A stretch of DNA of 64,000 bases. Source: an uncultured Desulfobacter sp. (GTDB lineage: Bacteria; Desulfobacterota; Desulfobacteria; Desulfobacterales; Desulfobacteraceae). Below the pieces are notes generated by a model, which had not been told where the DNA came from, did no database searches, and saw nothing but the letters and a program-made list of their open reading frames with translations. The position numbers were made by a program, and so were the translations under genes. The stretch spans positions 5,818,501 through 5,882,500 of the forward strand of contig NZ_OY762614.1 of NCBI RefSeq assembly GCF_963666145.1, given 5' to 3'. Positions within the stretch are counted from its first letter, which is position 1. Each line of letters starts with the position of its first letter. Of this stretch, positions 42,774 to 51,699 are shown piece by piece.

Positions 42774-44430
42774 CCTGAGCATTGACGACCGCTTCCATTT
42801 ACTGCTGCATAAAAAAATCATGAATAAAATCGGATCTGCCAAGAGAAGATCCAAAAAATATTACAAGGACCAGTACAAGAAAACCGGGATTATCCCGGTA
42901 CCCCTTTTGCTGGTTGAAAAAGGAATTATGGATGGCCGCAAGTGCAGCGGGCGCCCCAAGGTTATAGACGAGCAAACAAAAAGGCGGTTTATTGAAATGG
43001 TCAAGGCGTCATGCGATCCGTCATCTCAGGGGTTCATTTTTATCACCCGAAGAGCCAGGACCATTAAAAATTACCACTGCTGGCTCGAGGAAGAGTTGGG
43101 TAAAACAATCAGCCTTCCGGCACTTCGGCGATGCGCCAAAAGGGAGAATCTCAAATTTTATCTGGAAAAAGAGGACGATCAGGAGCCGTCACCGGCACGT
43201 TATAGCTTCAAATCGGTTCCGGTGTTTGCCTTGATCCAGGTTGACGGTTGCAAGTTCCAATATTTAAGAATCAGAGATGAACGTGGAAACTGGCAGAAAC
43301 CGCAGGTGATTGAAATATTTGATACCGGTTCCAGGAAGCTGTTCATCCTGGAATTCTATTTTACCGAAAGTAATCTGAACTCTGTGGACCTTTTTACCCG
43401 TTTTTTGTTATGCACCCCTTTTCCTTTGAAAACAATCGGCATCAGGCCCGACCAGGCAAAGGGATTTTTAAATTTAAAGCGACCCATTAATGCCATGAAC
43501 CTTGCGCATTCTACGCCAGGCGGTTTTTATTTAGCGCCGGATTTTTCAAGGGCGCATTCACCAAAAGATAAGGCGCACCTGGAATCTTCACACCGGAGCC
43601 TGCATAATTTTGAAATACGGATTATCAAAGCCTTTGAGGACAGGATTGTGAAAACCGTTACCGAGTATAACTTCAAACGGGGAAGAAAGGAAAAAGTTAC
43701 TGTAACCCTTCTTGATATCACCCTTGATGAATTGAGGAGCAGCACTGTGCTCCGCCAATACCGAGACGAACATAATCATACACAACATTATTTTACTGAA
43801 GACGGCGTGGTCAGTGCCTGGGTGCCGGCACAGAAGTTTGATAATTTTTTGTCAAACCAGGCAGACACCCTGAACTTTATCCCGGAGCAGGTTCAAGAAT
43901 ATATGAAATATGGTTACAGAAAAATCAAAGCCACCGTATCCAAGAACAGAACCATCCGCCATGACAAACGCGATTTTTATGTGACCAGTGGTGCAGACCG
44001 GTTCAGCAAGCATAAAAGTACGTCGGTAAAGATATCCAGATACAGGGACAAACTTTTTATCTTTGAGCCCAGTGAAGACGGCATACTTCTGGGCGAAGCC
44101 ATTGCAAAAAAGCCGTTTGACAGGCCACCTGCACCAGTGCCTGCTCCTGAGCCCGACGAACTCGACACTATTATCGCTCTTTTGGAAAAGCACAATATGG
44201 CCGTTGATCGGCCTATTTTAATCGAAATTTACCATAAAGGCCTTTCCCTGGCCCGGGCGGAGCAAGTACTTCATCATAATCAATCAAGGTACGCAGATTA
44301 CATGAAAAAAATGGACCAGCCTGAGGAACGTAAAAAACAGGCTTTGTTCAATGCATTTATGCTTGATTGCCAAAAATCGTTAACTACGAATCGAGTGGCG
44401 ACTTATGCATCCCTCGGAGATATGACATGA
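42766..44430 (+). CDS. DDE integrase of the transposon (copy 3)
   Basis: 554 residues with the DDE triad conserved. It differs from copy 1 at about ten residues, almost all after residue 240 ('INAMNLAHS', 'QKFDNFLSN', 'KSTSVKISR', 'APVPAPEPDELD', 'IEIYHKGLSLARAEQ'), with many silent changes in the same stretch. Confidence 0.85.
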   Translation: MDDLSIDDRFHLLLHKKIMNKIGSAKRRSKKYYKDQYKKTGIIPVPLLLVEKGIMDGRKCSGRPKVIDEQTKRRFIEMVKASCDPSSQGFIFITRRARTIKNYHCWLEEELGKTISLPALRRCAKRENLKFYLEKEDDQEPSPARYSFKSVPVFALIQVDGCKFQYLRIRDERGNWQKPQVIEIFDTGSRKLFILEFYFTESNLNSVDLFTRFLLCTPFPLKTIGIRPDQAKGFLNLKRPINAMNLAHSTPGGFYLAPDFSRAHSPKDKAHLESSHRSLHNFEIRIIKAFEDRIVKTVTEYNFKRGRKEKVTVTLLDITLDELRSSTVLRQYRDEHNHTQHYFTEDGVVSAWVPAQKFDNFLSNQADTLNFIPEQVQEYMKYGYRKIKATVSKNRTIRHDKRDFYVTSGADRFSKHKSTSVKISRYRDKLFIFEPSEDGILLGEAIAKKPFDRPPAPVPAPEPDELDTIIALLEKHNMAVDRPILIEIYHKGLSLARAEQVLHHNQSRYADYMKKMDQPEERKKQALFNAFMLDCQKSLTTNRVATYASLGDMT

Positions 44431-45089
44431 AAGAGGATTTTATCAGTGATAAACGAAGAGTCTCATACCTGTCTGCCACTTATAATAGGATATACAGGGG
44501 CCAAAGCGTACTCATTGAAGGAGATTTTGGCGCAGGAAAAACTCGTTTTTTAAAATTGCTGCGGCCTAAAAAGCTCCATGCCGTATGGGTCGAGTCTCTG
44601 TTCAACATCCATGAAACCCTGGCATCCATACTCAAGGAATTGAATTATGAGGCCACCGCCACCTACCGCCGGACTCCCCAGTACCTGAAAACGATCTGCA
44701 ACCTATCCAATTGTTTTATCATCATAGATGAAGCCAATGACCTGGACTCCCGGGTCTGGCCATATCTCAAACGAATTATTGATGCCGGTGTTCCCATCGT
44801 ATTTGCAGGGCTCCCAAAGGTCAGAACCCATCTGAGCCGGAATCATCCCGATATACTCAGCCGGCTCAAAACTCTGATTTTATACCCCATAGAGGTCGAA
44901 GACTTCATCGAAAAATACAAAGATATCCAGCAGGAAGCCGTTGAACAAATTTATATGGCCGTCAAAGGCGACATGAGAAAATTTAAAGAAATCTGTACAG
45001 ACTGCCAGGACAGGGCAAAGGAGTTGAATCACAACTTTGTTGATATCAACCTTGCTCTGGAATTTATATCCGATCTCCCTCCCCAGTAA
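44427..45089 (+). CDS. AAA+ ATPase of the transposon (copy 3)
   Basis: Protein identical to copies 1 and 2 despite a few silent base changes, which suggests purifying selection or recent conversion. Confidence 0.88.
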   Translation: MKEDFISDKRRVSYLSATYNRIYRGQSVLIEGDFGAGKTRFLKLLRPKKLHAVWVESLFNIHETLASILKELNYEATATYRRTPQYLKTICNLSNCFIIIDEANDLDSRVWPYLKRIIDAGVPIVFAGLPKVRTHLSRNHPDILSRLKTLILYPIEVEDFIEKYKDIQQEAVEQIYMAVKGDMRKFKEICTDCQDRAKELNHNFVDINLALEFISDLPPQ

Positions 45090-45370
45090 TCCTTATCACA
45101 ATTTATCTGTACGAACAGGCCACCTTTGGTTACGCCGAGGATGGCCTGGTGGTGTCTCTTTCTTATATTAAGGATGCCGCTTGATGCTTGTTCTACCTTT
45201 AAAATTTTGAAACCACAGATCATTTTTGATTTTTTAGTGTACCGTTACATTATTTTGTAACTTCGTTTTTGATGGCACTTTCGTTTAACTCACTTAAATC
45301 ACATTGAAAATATATGGTTCTTGTTTGGTGAGGCAAGCCTCAACACCGTTACAGTATTTGAAGCTCGTCA

Positions 45371-45580
45371 AACCATGCCGGCAATAGCTTCTCCGGCACT
45401 GATATTTTCCTTCTCATCTTTTGGTATGCGAGAGTCAATCATTTCGATGATTTTCAAATCCTTGATAACGCCAGCAACAATACCCAAGTGGTCAATACGT
45501 TCTACTTTAACAGTTTCCAATGTTTGGTGTTTGGCCCTCTGCTTGTGTTGATTATGATGGTGCAAAGAGGGTATATTCAA
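45371..45580 (-). pseudogene. N-terminal fragment of a second IS1634-type transposase
   Basis: Minus-strand 'TLETVKVERIDHLGIVAGVI', 'IIEMIDSRIPKDEKENISAG' and 'EAIAGM' is the DUF4277 N-terminal domain of IS1634-type transposases. It ends exactly at the transposon copy 3 right end. The IS start probably lies near 45650, where GGAATTCGGGGGGACAGC occurs on this strand; sequence between it and 45713 is the neighbouring methyltransferase's tail region. Confidence 0.72.
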
Positions 45581-45930
45581 ATTTTTTAAAATTCAACTGC
45601 TCAATGTCGATATCAGTATTTCACTTGTTGAAATTATGTATGCTGTCCCCCCGAATTCCTGAATTTGATTATTGGCAGACAACAGCTTTTGTTTTAAATT
45701 TTTCAAAAAAAGCTACTTAAAACCACCAAACAAGCTAAAAATGCCATGTTTAAAAAAGCAATCGACCTCTTTAAAACCAATTTGAGTTAAAGCTTGTAGT
45801 TGAGAATCAAGTGTATCCGGTAGATTGTCTGTATGGGCGCATTCCCATTTTCCCGGTTTGAAAAAAGCCTATCTTTGAGAACAAAAAACATGATAGCTTC
45901 TACTCGCTGAGACGACTATAAAAATGGACT

Positions 45931-46116
45931 GTGCTGATGAAAAAAGCTGAAGATTGCAATACTGTTGAGGAAGTCTATGCCTGCCTGAAAGAACTGGAGG
46001 ACGATCCGAGGTTGGTTCGCAATGCTCAAGAATTGGAGCAGGTAGAACGTGAAATACTTGGGTATACGAATAGACTGAGCGCCTTGCTTTTAAAAAAAGC
46101 ATCCAAGGCTCATTAA
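45931..46116 (+). CDS. ISKra4 N-terminal frame (copy B)
   Basis: 61 residues, one substitution from copy A (Lys for Arg near the C terminus); the same A7 slip site precedes its end. Confidence 0.7.
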   Translation: MLMKKAEDCNTVEEVYACLKELEDDPRLVRNAQELEQVEREILGYTNRLSALLLKKASKAH

Positions 46117-46151
46117 ATTCCTATGATCAGGTCGATCAAGAAAAAGAATTG

Positions 46152-47333
46152 ATGTCCAGCTGGCCGGGCCGGATGAAAAGCGAAGGGCTTGAGACCGTTT
46201 CGATTCAGTGTTGTACAGGTAGTTCAGTTGATGTTCGTGTTCGATATTATCGACGATCCTGTGATCGTCGAAATCGAAAAAGGTATAAAGGCGCCTACGC
46301 CGGTTTAATCCTTCTTGGAATCCATGATCGCTGCTCACCAGCTTTGGCTTCTATGGTGAGTGCCTGGTCGGCCTTATTGAGTTCTTTTGAAGAAGTCCGT
46401 CAAGTGCTTTGTAATCATGGTATGATGTTGGATATAAAGGTTATCCGTAAACTCACCTATCGGTACGCAGAACGGGCCCGAGCCGAACAACAAGCAGGTC
46501 GAATTCCAATAAAGCAGAGAGATTCACTTGAAGGGCGACGGGTGGTTATAAGCACCGATGGTGGACGCACACGGTTAAGAGAGAAGAAAAGAGGTCCCAA
46601 AACTCCAAAAAATAGAACCCGCTTTCGTGGGGCGTGGCGAGAACCCAAACTTTTGATTATTTATGTGGTGGACGCCCAGGGAAAACAAGAACAAAGCTTC
46701 TCTCCATTTATTGATGGTAGTTTCAGCGGTCCGGATGGCGTATTCCTCTTGCTAAAGGGGTATTTGAACGCCCTTCATATCCAGGAGTCTGACAAAATAC
46801 TGTTTGTTGCAGATGGCGCACATTGGATTTGGAACCGAATTCCCGGACTGATCAAAGCATTGGGTTTGGCACCGCAGCGAGTATATGAACTTCTTGATTT
46901 TTACCATGCAGTGGAGCATTTGGGTACAGTCTCAGGCCTAAAGAAGACTTGGTCATCCAAAGAGCGCAAACGCTGGGTATCAAAACAGCGGGGTTTCTTG
47001 CTGAAAGGAAAAGCCGCGGAGGTAGTCCAGGCCGTCCAGAAACTTTGTCGAGGCAGAAACAGTAAGGCTATTAAGACGGAACGGGATTATTTTGTACGCA
47101 ATGAAAGACGGCTTGATTTCCCAACTGTAAAAGCGTTGAATTTACCTATTGGCAGCGGTGCTATTGAAAGTTCAATTCGTAGGGTGGTGAATTTACGTCT
47201 GAAAGGTCCATGCACTTTTTGGTATCGGGAAAATGCAGAAAAAATGATTATGCTACGATCATACTTTAAAGCAGGGCGTTGGAATTGTTTGAAACTCATG
47301 GCAACCACGCATAATCCAATGCCAGCAGCATGA
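46152..47333 (+). CDS. ISKra4-family transposase (copy B)
   Basis: Same motifs as copy A. Differs at about ten residues ('CNHGMMLDIK', 'RIPIKQRDS', 'KQEQSFSPF', 'LGTVSGLKK', 'AAEVVQAVQKL'), so this copy separated from A and C earlier. Confidence 0.9.
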   Translation: MSSWPGRMKSEGLETVSIQCCTGSSVDVRVRYYRRSCDRRNRKRYKGAYAGLILLGIHDRCSPALASMVSAWSALLSSFEEVRQVLCNHGMMLDIKVIRKLTYRYAERARAEQQAGRIPIKQRDSLEGRRVVISTDGGRTRLREKKRGPKTPKNRTRFRGAWREPKLLIIYVVDAQGKQEQSFSPFIDGSFSGPDGVFLLLKGYLNALHIQESDKILFVADGAHWIWNRIPGLIKALGLAPQRVYELLDFYHAVEHLGTVSGLKKTWSSKERKRWVSKQRGFLLKGKAAEVVQAVQKLCRGRNSKAIKTERDYFVRNERRLDFPTVKALNLPIGSGAIESSIRRVVNLRLKGPCTFWYRENAEKMIMLRSYFKAGRWNCLKLMATTHNPMPAA

Positions 47334-47803
47334 CCGGGAAAATGGGAATGCGCCCGTCTGTATTCTTTTTGTATTGGTCTGGAATTCCAAGTAAGTTTTC
47401 GCTCATTTCTTTGCTTGGATGTTCTCTGATCCATTGACGCCAGAGTGCCAAAAACCAATTTTCAATTTTTGTAGAAACCGGGGCAACAACATCATAATGA
47501 ACAAAGCATCCACCTGGAGATAAAAGTTTATATATGTGCGAATATAAGAGAGTTTTCTCTTCCAATGGTAGATGGTGAATAGCCAATGAAGAATAAACAA
47601 AATCATAATTTTGGTTCAGCAACTCACTGGAAAATAAATTATGGAAGCTCGCCTGGATAAAATTGATATTTGCCTTTTTTCCTAAACGTTTTTGGGCCGC
47701 TTCAAGCATTTCATTTGAGCCATCTACAAGTGTTATGCTTTTGGGGGAAAATGTTTTTAATAATTCTTCTATAAACAAACCATCTCCACAGCCAAGGTCT
47801 AAT

Positions 47804-49658
47804 AAAGGGTGTTGGAATCAATCAAATTTTCAACTGAGTCTAAACTGCCTACGCGCTTGAATTTCGATTTTTTAAGACCCGGTAGTCCATTTCTATCGTT
47901 ATAAAATCTGAAATTTGTTTTTTGCCGCAATTTTTATGTTAGATAGTGGCCTTGCTTATACTTCAGATACAACGGTATTAACTGAATCAATCGGTTCAAA
48001 AAAATCAGCATTGAAATTAAATTCTATCCTGTTGAGGCAAACAACTCCTTTTGTTTATTATCTTTTTTCTGCGGTTTATGTCTTGTCCCAGCCATTTCAA
48101 TCAACAATGTTACAATTGTCGTCAATACTGATCGGACAACTACACCATGCTGGCTTCTCACTCTCGTCTGTTCAAGGCCTTCTCTTTTTTTCATCAAATT
48201 GAAAGGCCGTTCGCAGTTCTTTCGAATTTCGATTGCTGATTGCGACCCGTTATGAAAAGTTGGCATTGGCTGGAAATGACCGTTATCAAAACCAATTATT
48301 CTCGATTTAGGGCAACTTGATGCAAACATACATTCGCCGGGCGTTGCTCCACACCTAAATTCATGGCCATCCAGTGTTGTACCCAGATAATCCATTGGAA
48401 TTTCACAAGAATCATTGCAGGTAACTCTCACCGGAGATTGCAATACATTCTCGGGCAATTTCGCTTGCTCCGATGCAGGGGCCACGACATAGACACCTGT
48501 TTCATTGAGAACCGAACCATCACTATCGTGGTAAGCCTGGTCTGCGGTTATCAATTTAATATCAATGCCTAATGCTTGAGCAAGCTTGATCAATGGTTTC
48601 AGAAACAGGCTGTCGTGATGATTCGCTGCCCCCACAAGGGATACCAATGGAAAGCTATGGCCGTTTGTGGGATTAATAGCGGTTAGTGTATGCATCCGGT
48701 ATCCAATGACATAATGCGACTTATCCCTTTTGTTCCGGCGTTTCCCACAATCACAGTCCAGATCGGAATAAATTCGTACTTTTTTGCCGTTGATTTCAAT
48801 GGCGCAAAGGGGATAATTGACTTCGGACGGCAGTTCACTGGAATCAACACCATGAATAACGGTATTCTCAAGACAACCCGATTTATAAAAATGGTGGAGG
48901 AAATATACCAGGACGTTCATCAATTGATTAAATTTCAGGTCGCTCCGGAAATGACATAATTCAGTATGATCTACCTGTTTTTTAGCCTTTAACGACAACC
49001 GAATAAAACGCCTGTTTTGCTTTCGCTCTTTGCCAAAATATTCATCGCTGCAAAATTTCCTGTAACTGATTTCAGGATATTTGATAATTTTTAACAGCTC
49101 CATCCGAAATAATTGGTAGGGCTGAATATCCCTGTGTGCAGCGGAGTAACCATCGGGCGCGATCAAGCTATTGATAAGCTGGTCATCTATGAGTTGGTCA
49201 ATAAACTGCAATTCCTGATCTACAATTTCAGGGTATGGCTTTTTCAGGGTGTCAAAATTAAACAGGTTATCGGAATGAAAATTCTCAATGTAAGATGCCA
49301 TTTCAGGAAGACTACGAATGCCTGCTGTAGGGGATTGAGCTTCAATACCTATGAGGTCCTCGATGGGGATGTCCAGAGATTGAGAATAATCGTATTGCTC
49401 CACAATCTCCATCATGATTTGTTCTGTCAGTTCTTTTTTGGACGCCCTTGTCATCGTTTTCCAGTTCGGAAAACTCTTTTTTAATTGCTTTGTGATGAGC
49501 CGCCTGATATTTTTTCTATGCATAAAGCCTCTGTGGCGTTGTTTTCTTTTGTGTTTGGTCGCTTGAAAGTACAACTAAACAGAGGCTTTTTCAACTCCTA
49601 ACAAACTGAAAATATGTCTGATTTTATTAAATTTAGGTGGTCGATTTCAACACCCTTT
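47804..49658 (-). mobile_element. IS1182-like DDE insertion sequence in the methyltransferase gene
   Basis: 1,855 bp. Terminal inverted repeats AAAGGGTGTTGGAATCAATC and AAAGGGTGTTGAAATCGACC (four mismatches) with a 3-bp duplication AAT (47801-47803, 49659-49661). One transposase gene. Boundaries are confirmed because their removal restores the methyltransferase frame. Confidence 0.88.
48024..49574 (-). CDS. DDE transposase (IS1182/IS5-superfamily-like)
   Basis: 516 residues. An N-terminal helical region is followed by a DDE core: 'ENTVIHGVDSSELPSEVNYP' (Asp), 'IDIKLITADQAYHDSDG' (Asp, the usual 'AD..Y' motif) and a C-terminal 'SAIEIRKNCERPFNLMKKRE' with 'RSQHGVVVRSVLTTIVTLLI' (Glu region). 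A Cys cluster ('EFRCGATPGECMFASSCPKS') lies between the second Asp and the Glu, as in IS1182-type proteins. Full length. Confidence 0.82.
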   Translation of the reverse strand: MYFQATKHKRKQRHRGFMHRKNIRRLITKQLKKSFPNWKTMTRASKKELTEQIMMEIVEQYDYSQSLDIPIEDLIGIEAQSPTAGIRSLPEMASYIENFHSDNLFNFDTLKKPYPEIVDQELQFIDQLIDDQLINSLIAPDGYSAAHRDIQPYQLFRMELLKIIKYPEISYRKFCSDEYFGKERKQNRRFIRLSLKAKKQVDHTELCHFRSDLKFNQLMNVLVYFLHHFYKSGCLENTVIHGVDSSELPSEVNYPLCAIEINGKKVRIYSDLDCDCGKRRNKRDKSHYVIGYRMHTLTAINPTNGHSFPLVSLVGAANHHDSLFLKPLIKLAQALGIDIKLITADQAYHDSDGSVLNETGVYVVAPASEQAKLPENVLQSPVRVTCNDSCEIPMDYLGTTLDGHEFRCGATPGECMFASSCPKSRIIGFDNGHFQPMPTFHNGSQSAIEIRKNCERPFNLMKKREGLEQTRVRSQHGVVVRSVLTTIVTLLIEMAGTRHKPQKKDNKQKELFASTG

Positions 49659-49975
49659 AATACATTATTTTCGCTTTTTGCATCAAAAAAATAGGCGTAG
49701 AGGGATTTTGTAATTTCAATAAATTCACGGCGGAAAGGGAGGTAAATGTTTGCTTTATCTATGTAATTCTGAGAAAATTTACTATTAGTCCATCGAGATT
49801 CTTCAAATTTTGACATTGATATTGCCTATAGTTGCTTTGCATGCTGAAAAATAGTGGTGAGTCCGCTTGATAGGAACTCAATGCGAATTTACCTGAAAGG
49901 AACTTTTAAAACTAAAGCCCTTATGTAAAAAAGGCCCCCGGGTTCCCAGTCAAAGTGCGATGATATGTTAGCGCT

Positions 49976-50165
49976 TCAAACTTTCAAATTGAAACCCAGA
50001 TTTATTTCACTTGCCGGACGGCCACCTCTTACCCCCCAATTATTCAACTCCGGCTCATGTAAAACGATTGCCGCATCGTTATCTTGGTAACCAAGTGTTT
50101 TTAAATGATCAAAAATTAATTTGTACAACTTCTTTTTTGCTTCGAAAGACCTACCAGGCAAAATT
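49976..50165 (-). pseudogene. Tautomerase-family protein, 3' fragment
   Basis: Minus-strand 'PGRSFEAKKKLYKLIFDHLK', 'DNDAAIVLHEPELNNWGVRG', 'GRPASEINLGFNLKV' matches tautomerase-superfamily proteins (4-oxalocrotonate tautomerase-like), apart from the N-terminal strand holding the catalytic Pro1. That strand is missing because IS3 'a' copy 2 begins at 50166. The short gap to 49816 holds nothing recognisable. Confidence 0.75.
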
Positions 50166-50230
50166 GAGGTGGTAGGGTAATTGTGGACACTTCTCTAAGA
50201 GTGGGTTAATAATCCACACGGAGGTGTCAA

Positions 50231-50524
50231 ATGAAGAAAGACAGAAAGAAGTATGCACCTGAATTCAAAGAAGAAGCAGTTAAACTGATAACCGAACAGG
50301 GATATCAGATTACCGAGGCAGCCCGAAATCTCGGAGTCAATCCAACCATGCTGGGTCGCTGGAAACGTGAGATTGAAGGTAGTGGAGAGAGTGCCACTGG
50401 TTTACAAGGAAGTGTGGCAATGAAGGCAGAGTTGAGCCGTCTTCGAAAAGAAAACAACCGTTTGAAGATGGAACGTGAAATCTTAAAAAAGGCAGCAGCC
50501 TTCTTCGCGAAAGAAATGAGCTGA
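50231..50524 (+). CDS. IS3-family OrfA (copy 2)
   Basis: 97 residues, identical to copy 1: HTH plus coiled coil. The A6G slip site is at 50485-50491. Confidence 0.9.
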   Translation: MKKDRKKYAPEFKEEAVKLITEQGYQITEAARNLGVNPTMLGRWKREIEGSGESATGLQGSVAMKAELSRLRKENNRLKMEREILKKAAAFFAKEMS

Positions 50525-50583
50525 AGTATCAATTCGTTGATGCTGAGAGGAAGGCTTACCCAGTAGCTCTGATATGTATTGTC

Positions 50584-51393
50584 ATGCTCATATCCCGGAG
50601 TGGATATTATGCCTGGCGTAAATGTAAAAAATCATTGAGGCAGAGGGAAGTAGAGACACTAATTCCTATTGTTAAAGCGGCTCATCAAGCATCAAGGGGT
50701 ACCTATGGCGCCCGCCGGATTGCAGAAGAGATAAAAGCATCCGGCAGTCCTTGCGGGCGGTACAAAGCTGGGTCATTGATGAAAATGGCCGGTGTTGCCG
50801 CCAAGCAGAAAAAGAAATTTAAAGCGACGACAGACAGCAAACACAATTTGCCAGTTGCATCGAATTTACTGACCAGACAGTTTGAAGTTGTCGAAGCGGA
50901 CAAGGTTTATGTCTCTGACATTACATACATTTGGACCCACGAAGGGTGGTTGTATTTGGCCGTCGTTATAGACCTTTTTTCACGCCGGGTTGTCGGCTGG
51001 TCCCTGAGTAATCGAATGACCACAAAGTTGATCATGGATGCCCTGCACATGGCAATCAGGCGTCGAATGCCTGCCCCTGGCCTGCTATTTCATTCAGACA
51101 GGGGAAGTCAGTATTGCAGTAAAAACTTCCAGAAAATGTTGAATACCCTTGGGATGGTTAGCAGCATGAGCCGGAAAGGGAATTGCTGGGACAATGCCGT
51201 GGCAGAGAGCTTTTTCGGTAGTTTGAAGACTGAGAGGGTCTTTTTTACAAACTACATGACCCGAGAAGAAGCCCGGAGAGACATCATTGATTACATCGAA
51301 ATGTTTTACAATTGCAACAGACGTCATTCCTATTTGGGGTATATCAGTCCAAAAGAATTTGAAAAACTGTGGTTTTTAGAAAAAGCCGCTTAA
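50584..51393 (+). CDS. IS3-family transposase OrfB (copy 2)
   Basis: 269 residues from the first ATG; DDE motifs intact ('VSDITYIW', 'HSDRGSQY', 'NAVAESFFGSLK'). Two residues differ from copy 1 ('VASNLLTRQFEV'). Coding continues upstream in frame as part of the OrfA-OrfB fusion. Confidence 0.92.
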   Translation: MLISRSGYYAWRKCKKSLRQREVETLIPIVKAAHQASRGTYGARRIAEEIKASGSPCGRYKAGSLMKMAGVAAKQKKKFKATTDSKHNLPVASNLLTRQFEVVEADKVYVSDITYIWTHEGWLYLAVVIDLFSRRVVGWSLSNRMTTKLIMDALHMAIRRRMPAPGLLFHSDRGSQYCSKNFQKMLNTLGMVSSMSRKGNCWDNAVAESFFGSLKTERVFFTNYMTREEARRDIIDYIEMFYNCNRRHSYLGYISPKEFEKLWFLEKAA

Positions 51394-51423
51394 CAAAGTG
51401 CCCACTTTTACTTGACCAGGTCA

Positions 51424-51699
51424 ATCACAATTTATCTGTACGAACAGGCCACCTTTGGTTACGCCGAGGATGGCCTGGTGGTGTCTCTTTCTTATATTAA
51501 GGATGCCGCTTGATGCTTGTTCTACCTTTAAAATTTTGAAACCACAGATCATTTTTGATTTTTTAGTGTACCGTTACATTATTTTGTAACTTCGTTTTTG
51601 ATGGCACTTTCGTTTAACTCACTTAAATCACATTGAAAATATATGCTTCTTGTTTGGTGGGGCAAGCCTCAACACCGTTACAGTATTTGAAGCTCGTCA
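51424..51699 (+). mobile_element. Right-end fragment of the 4,305-bp transposon
   Basis: 276 bases matching the last 276 of the full copies, ending ...GAAGCTCGTCA. It starts abruptly after IS3 'a' copy 2 and ends in a transposase gene. Confidence 0.92.

Larger units (their letters stand above)
41066..45370 (+). mobile_element. 4,305-bp DDE/AAA+ transposon, copy 3
   Basis: Same length and ends as copies 1 and 2, in the orientation of copy 1. The left end truncates an ArsR-like gene, the right end an IS1634-type transposase. Most of it is near-identical to the other copies, but a patch from about 43480 to 44260 is clearly more divergent. Flanks (CCCAA left, AACCA right) give no target duplication. 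Confidence 0.9.
45835..47355 (+). mobile_element. ISKra4-family element, copy B
   Basis: 1,521 bp, same ends as copies A and C, 8-bp duplication GTCTGTAT (45827-45834, 47356-47363). It sits inside the methyltransferase gene. Confidence 0.93.
45713..49816 (-). pseudogene. SAM-dependent methyltransferase gene broken by two insertion sequences
   Basis: Three pieces in order on the minus strand: 49816-49659 ('MSKFEESRWTNSKFSQNYID'), 47800-47356 (with the SAM loop 'LDLGCGDGLFIEELL', 'SITLVDGSNEMLEAAQKR' and 'IHHLPLEEKTLLYSHIYKLL') and 45826-45713 ('LQALTQIGFKEVDCFFKHGI' to the stop). Removing both elements and one copy of each duplication leaves 158 + 445 + 114 = 717 bases, exactly 239 codons, with no frame error. 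The product is a 238-residue class I methyltransferase of unknown substrate. Insertions: an AAT-duplicating IS in the SAM motif and ISKra4 copy B. Confidence 0.88.
50166..51423 (+). mobile_element. IS3-family element 'a', copy 2
   Basis: Ends TGAGGTGGTAGGG and ACTTGACCAGGTCA as in copy 1, two bases shorter overall. Its flanks (ATT left, ATC right) differ and belong to unrelated sequences, a tautomerase gene and a transposon fragment, so it marks a recombination joint. Confidence 0.88.
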
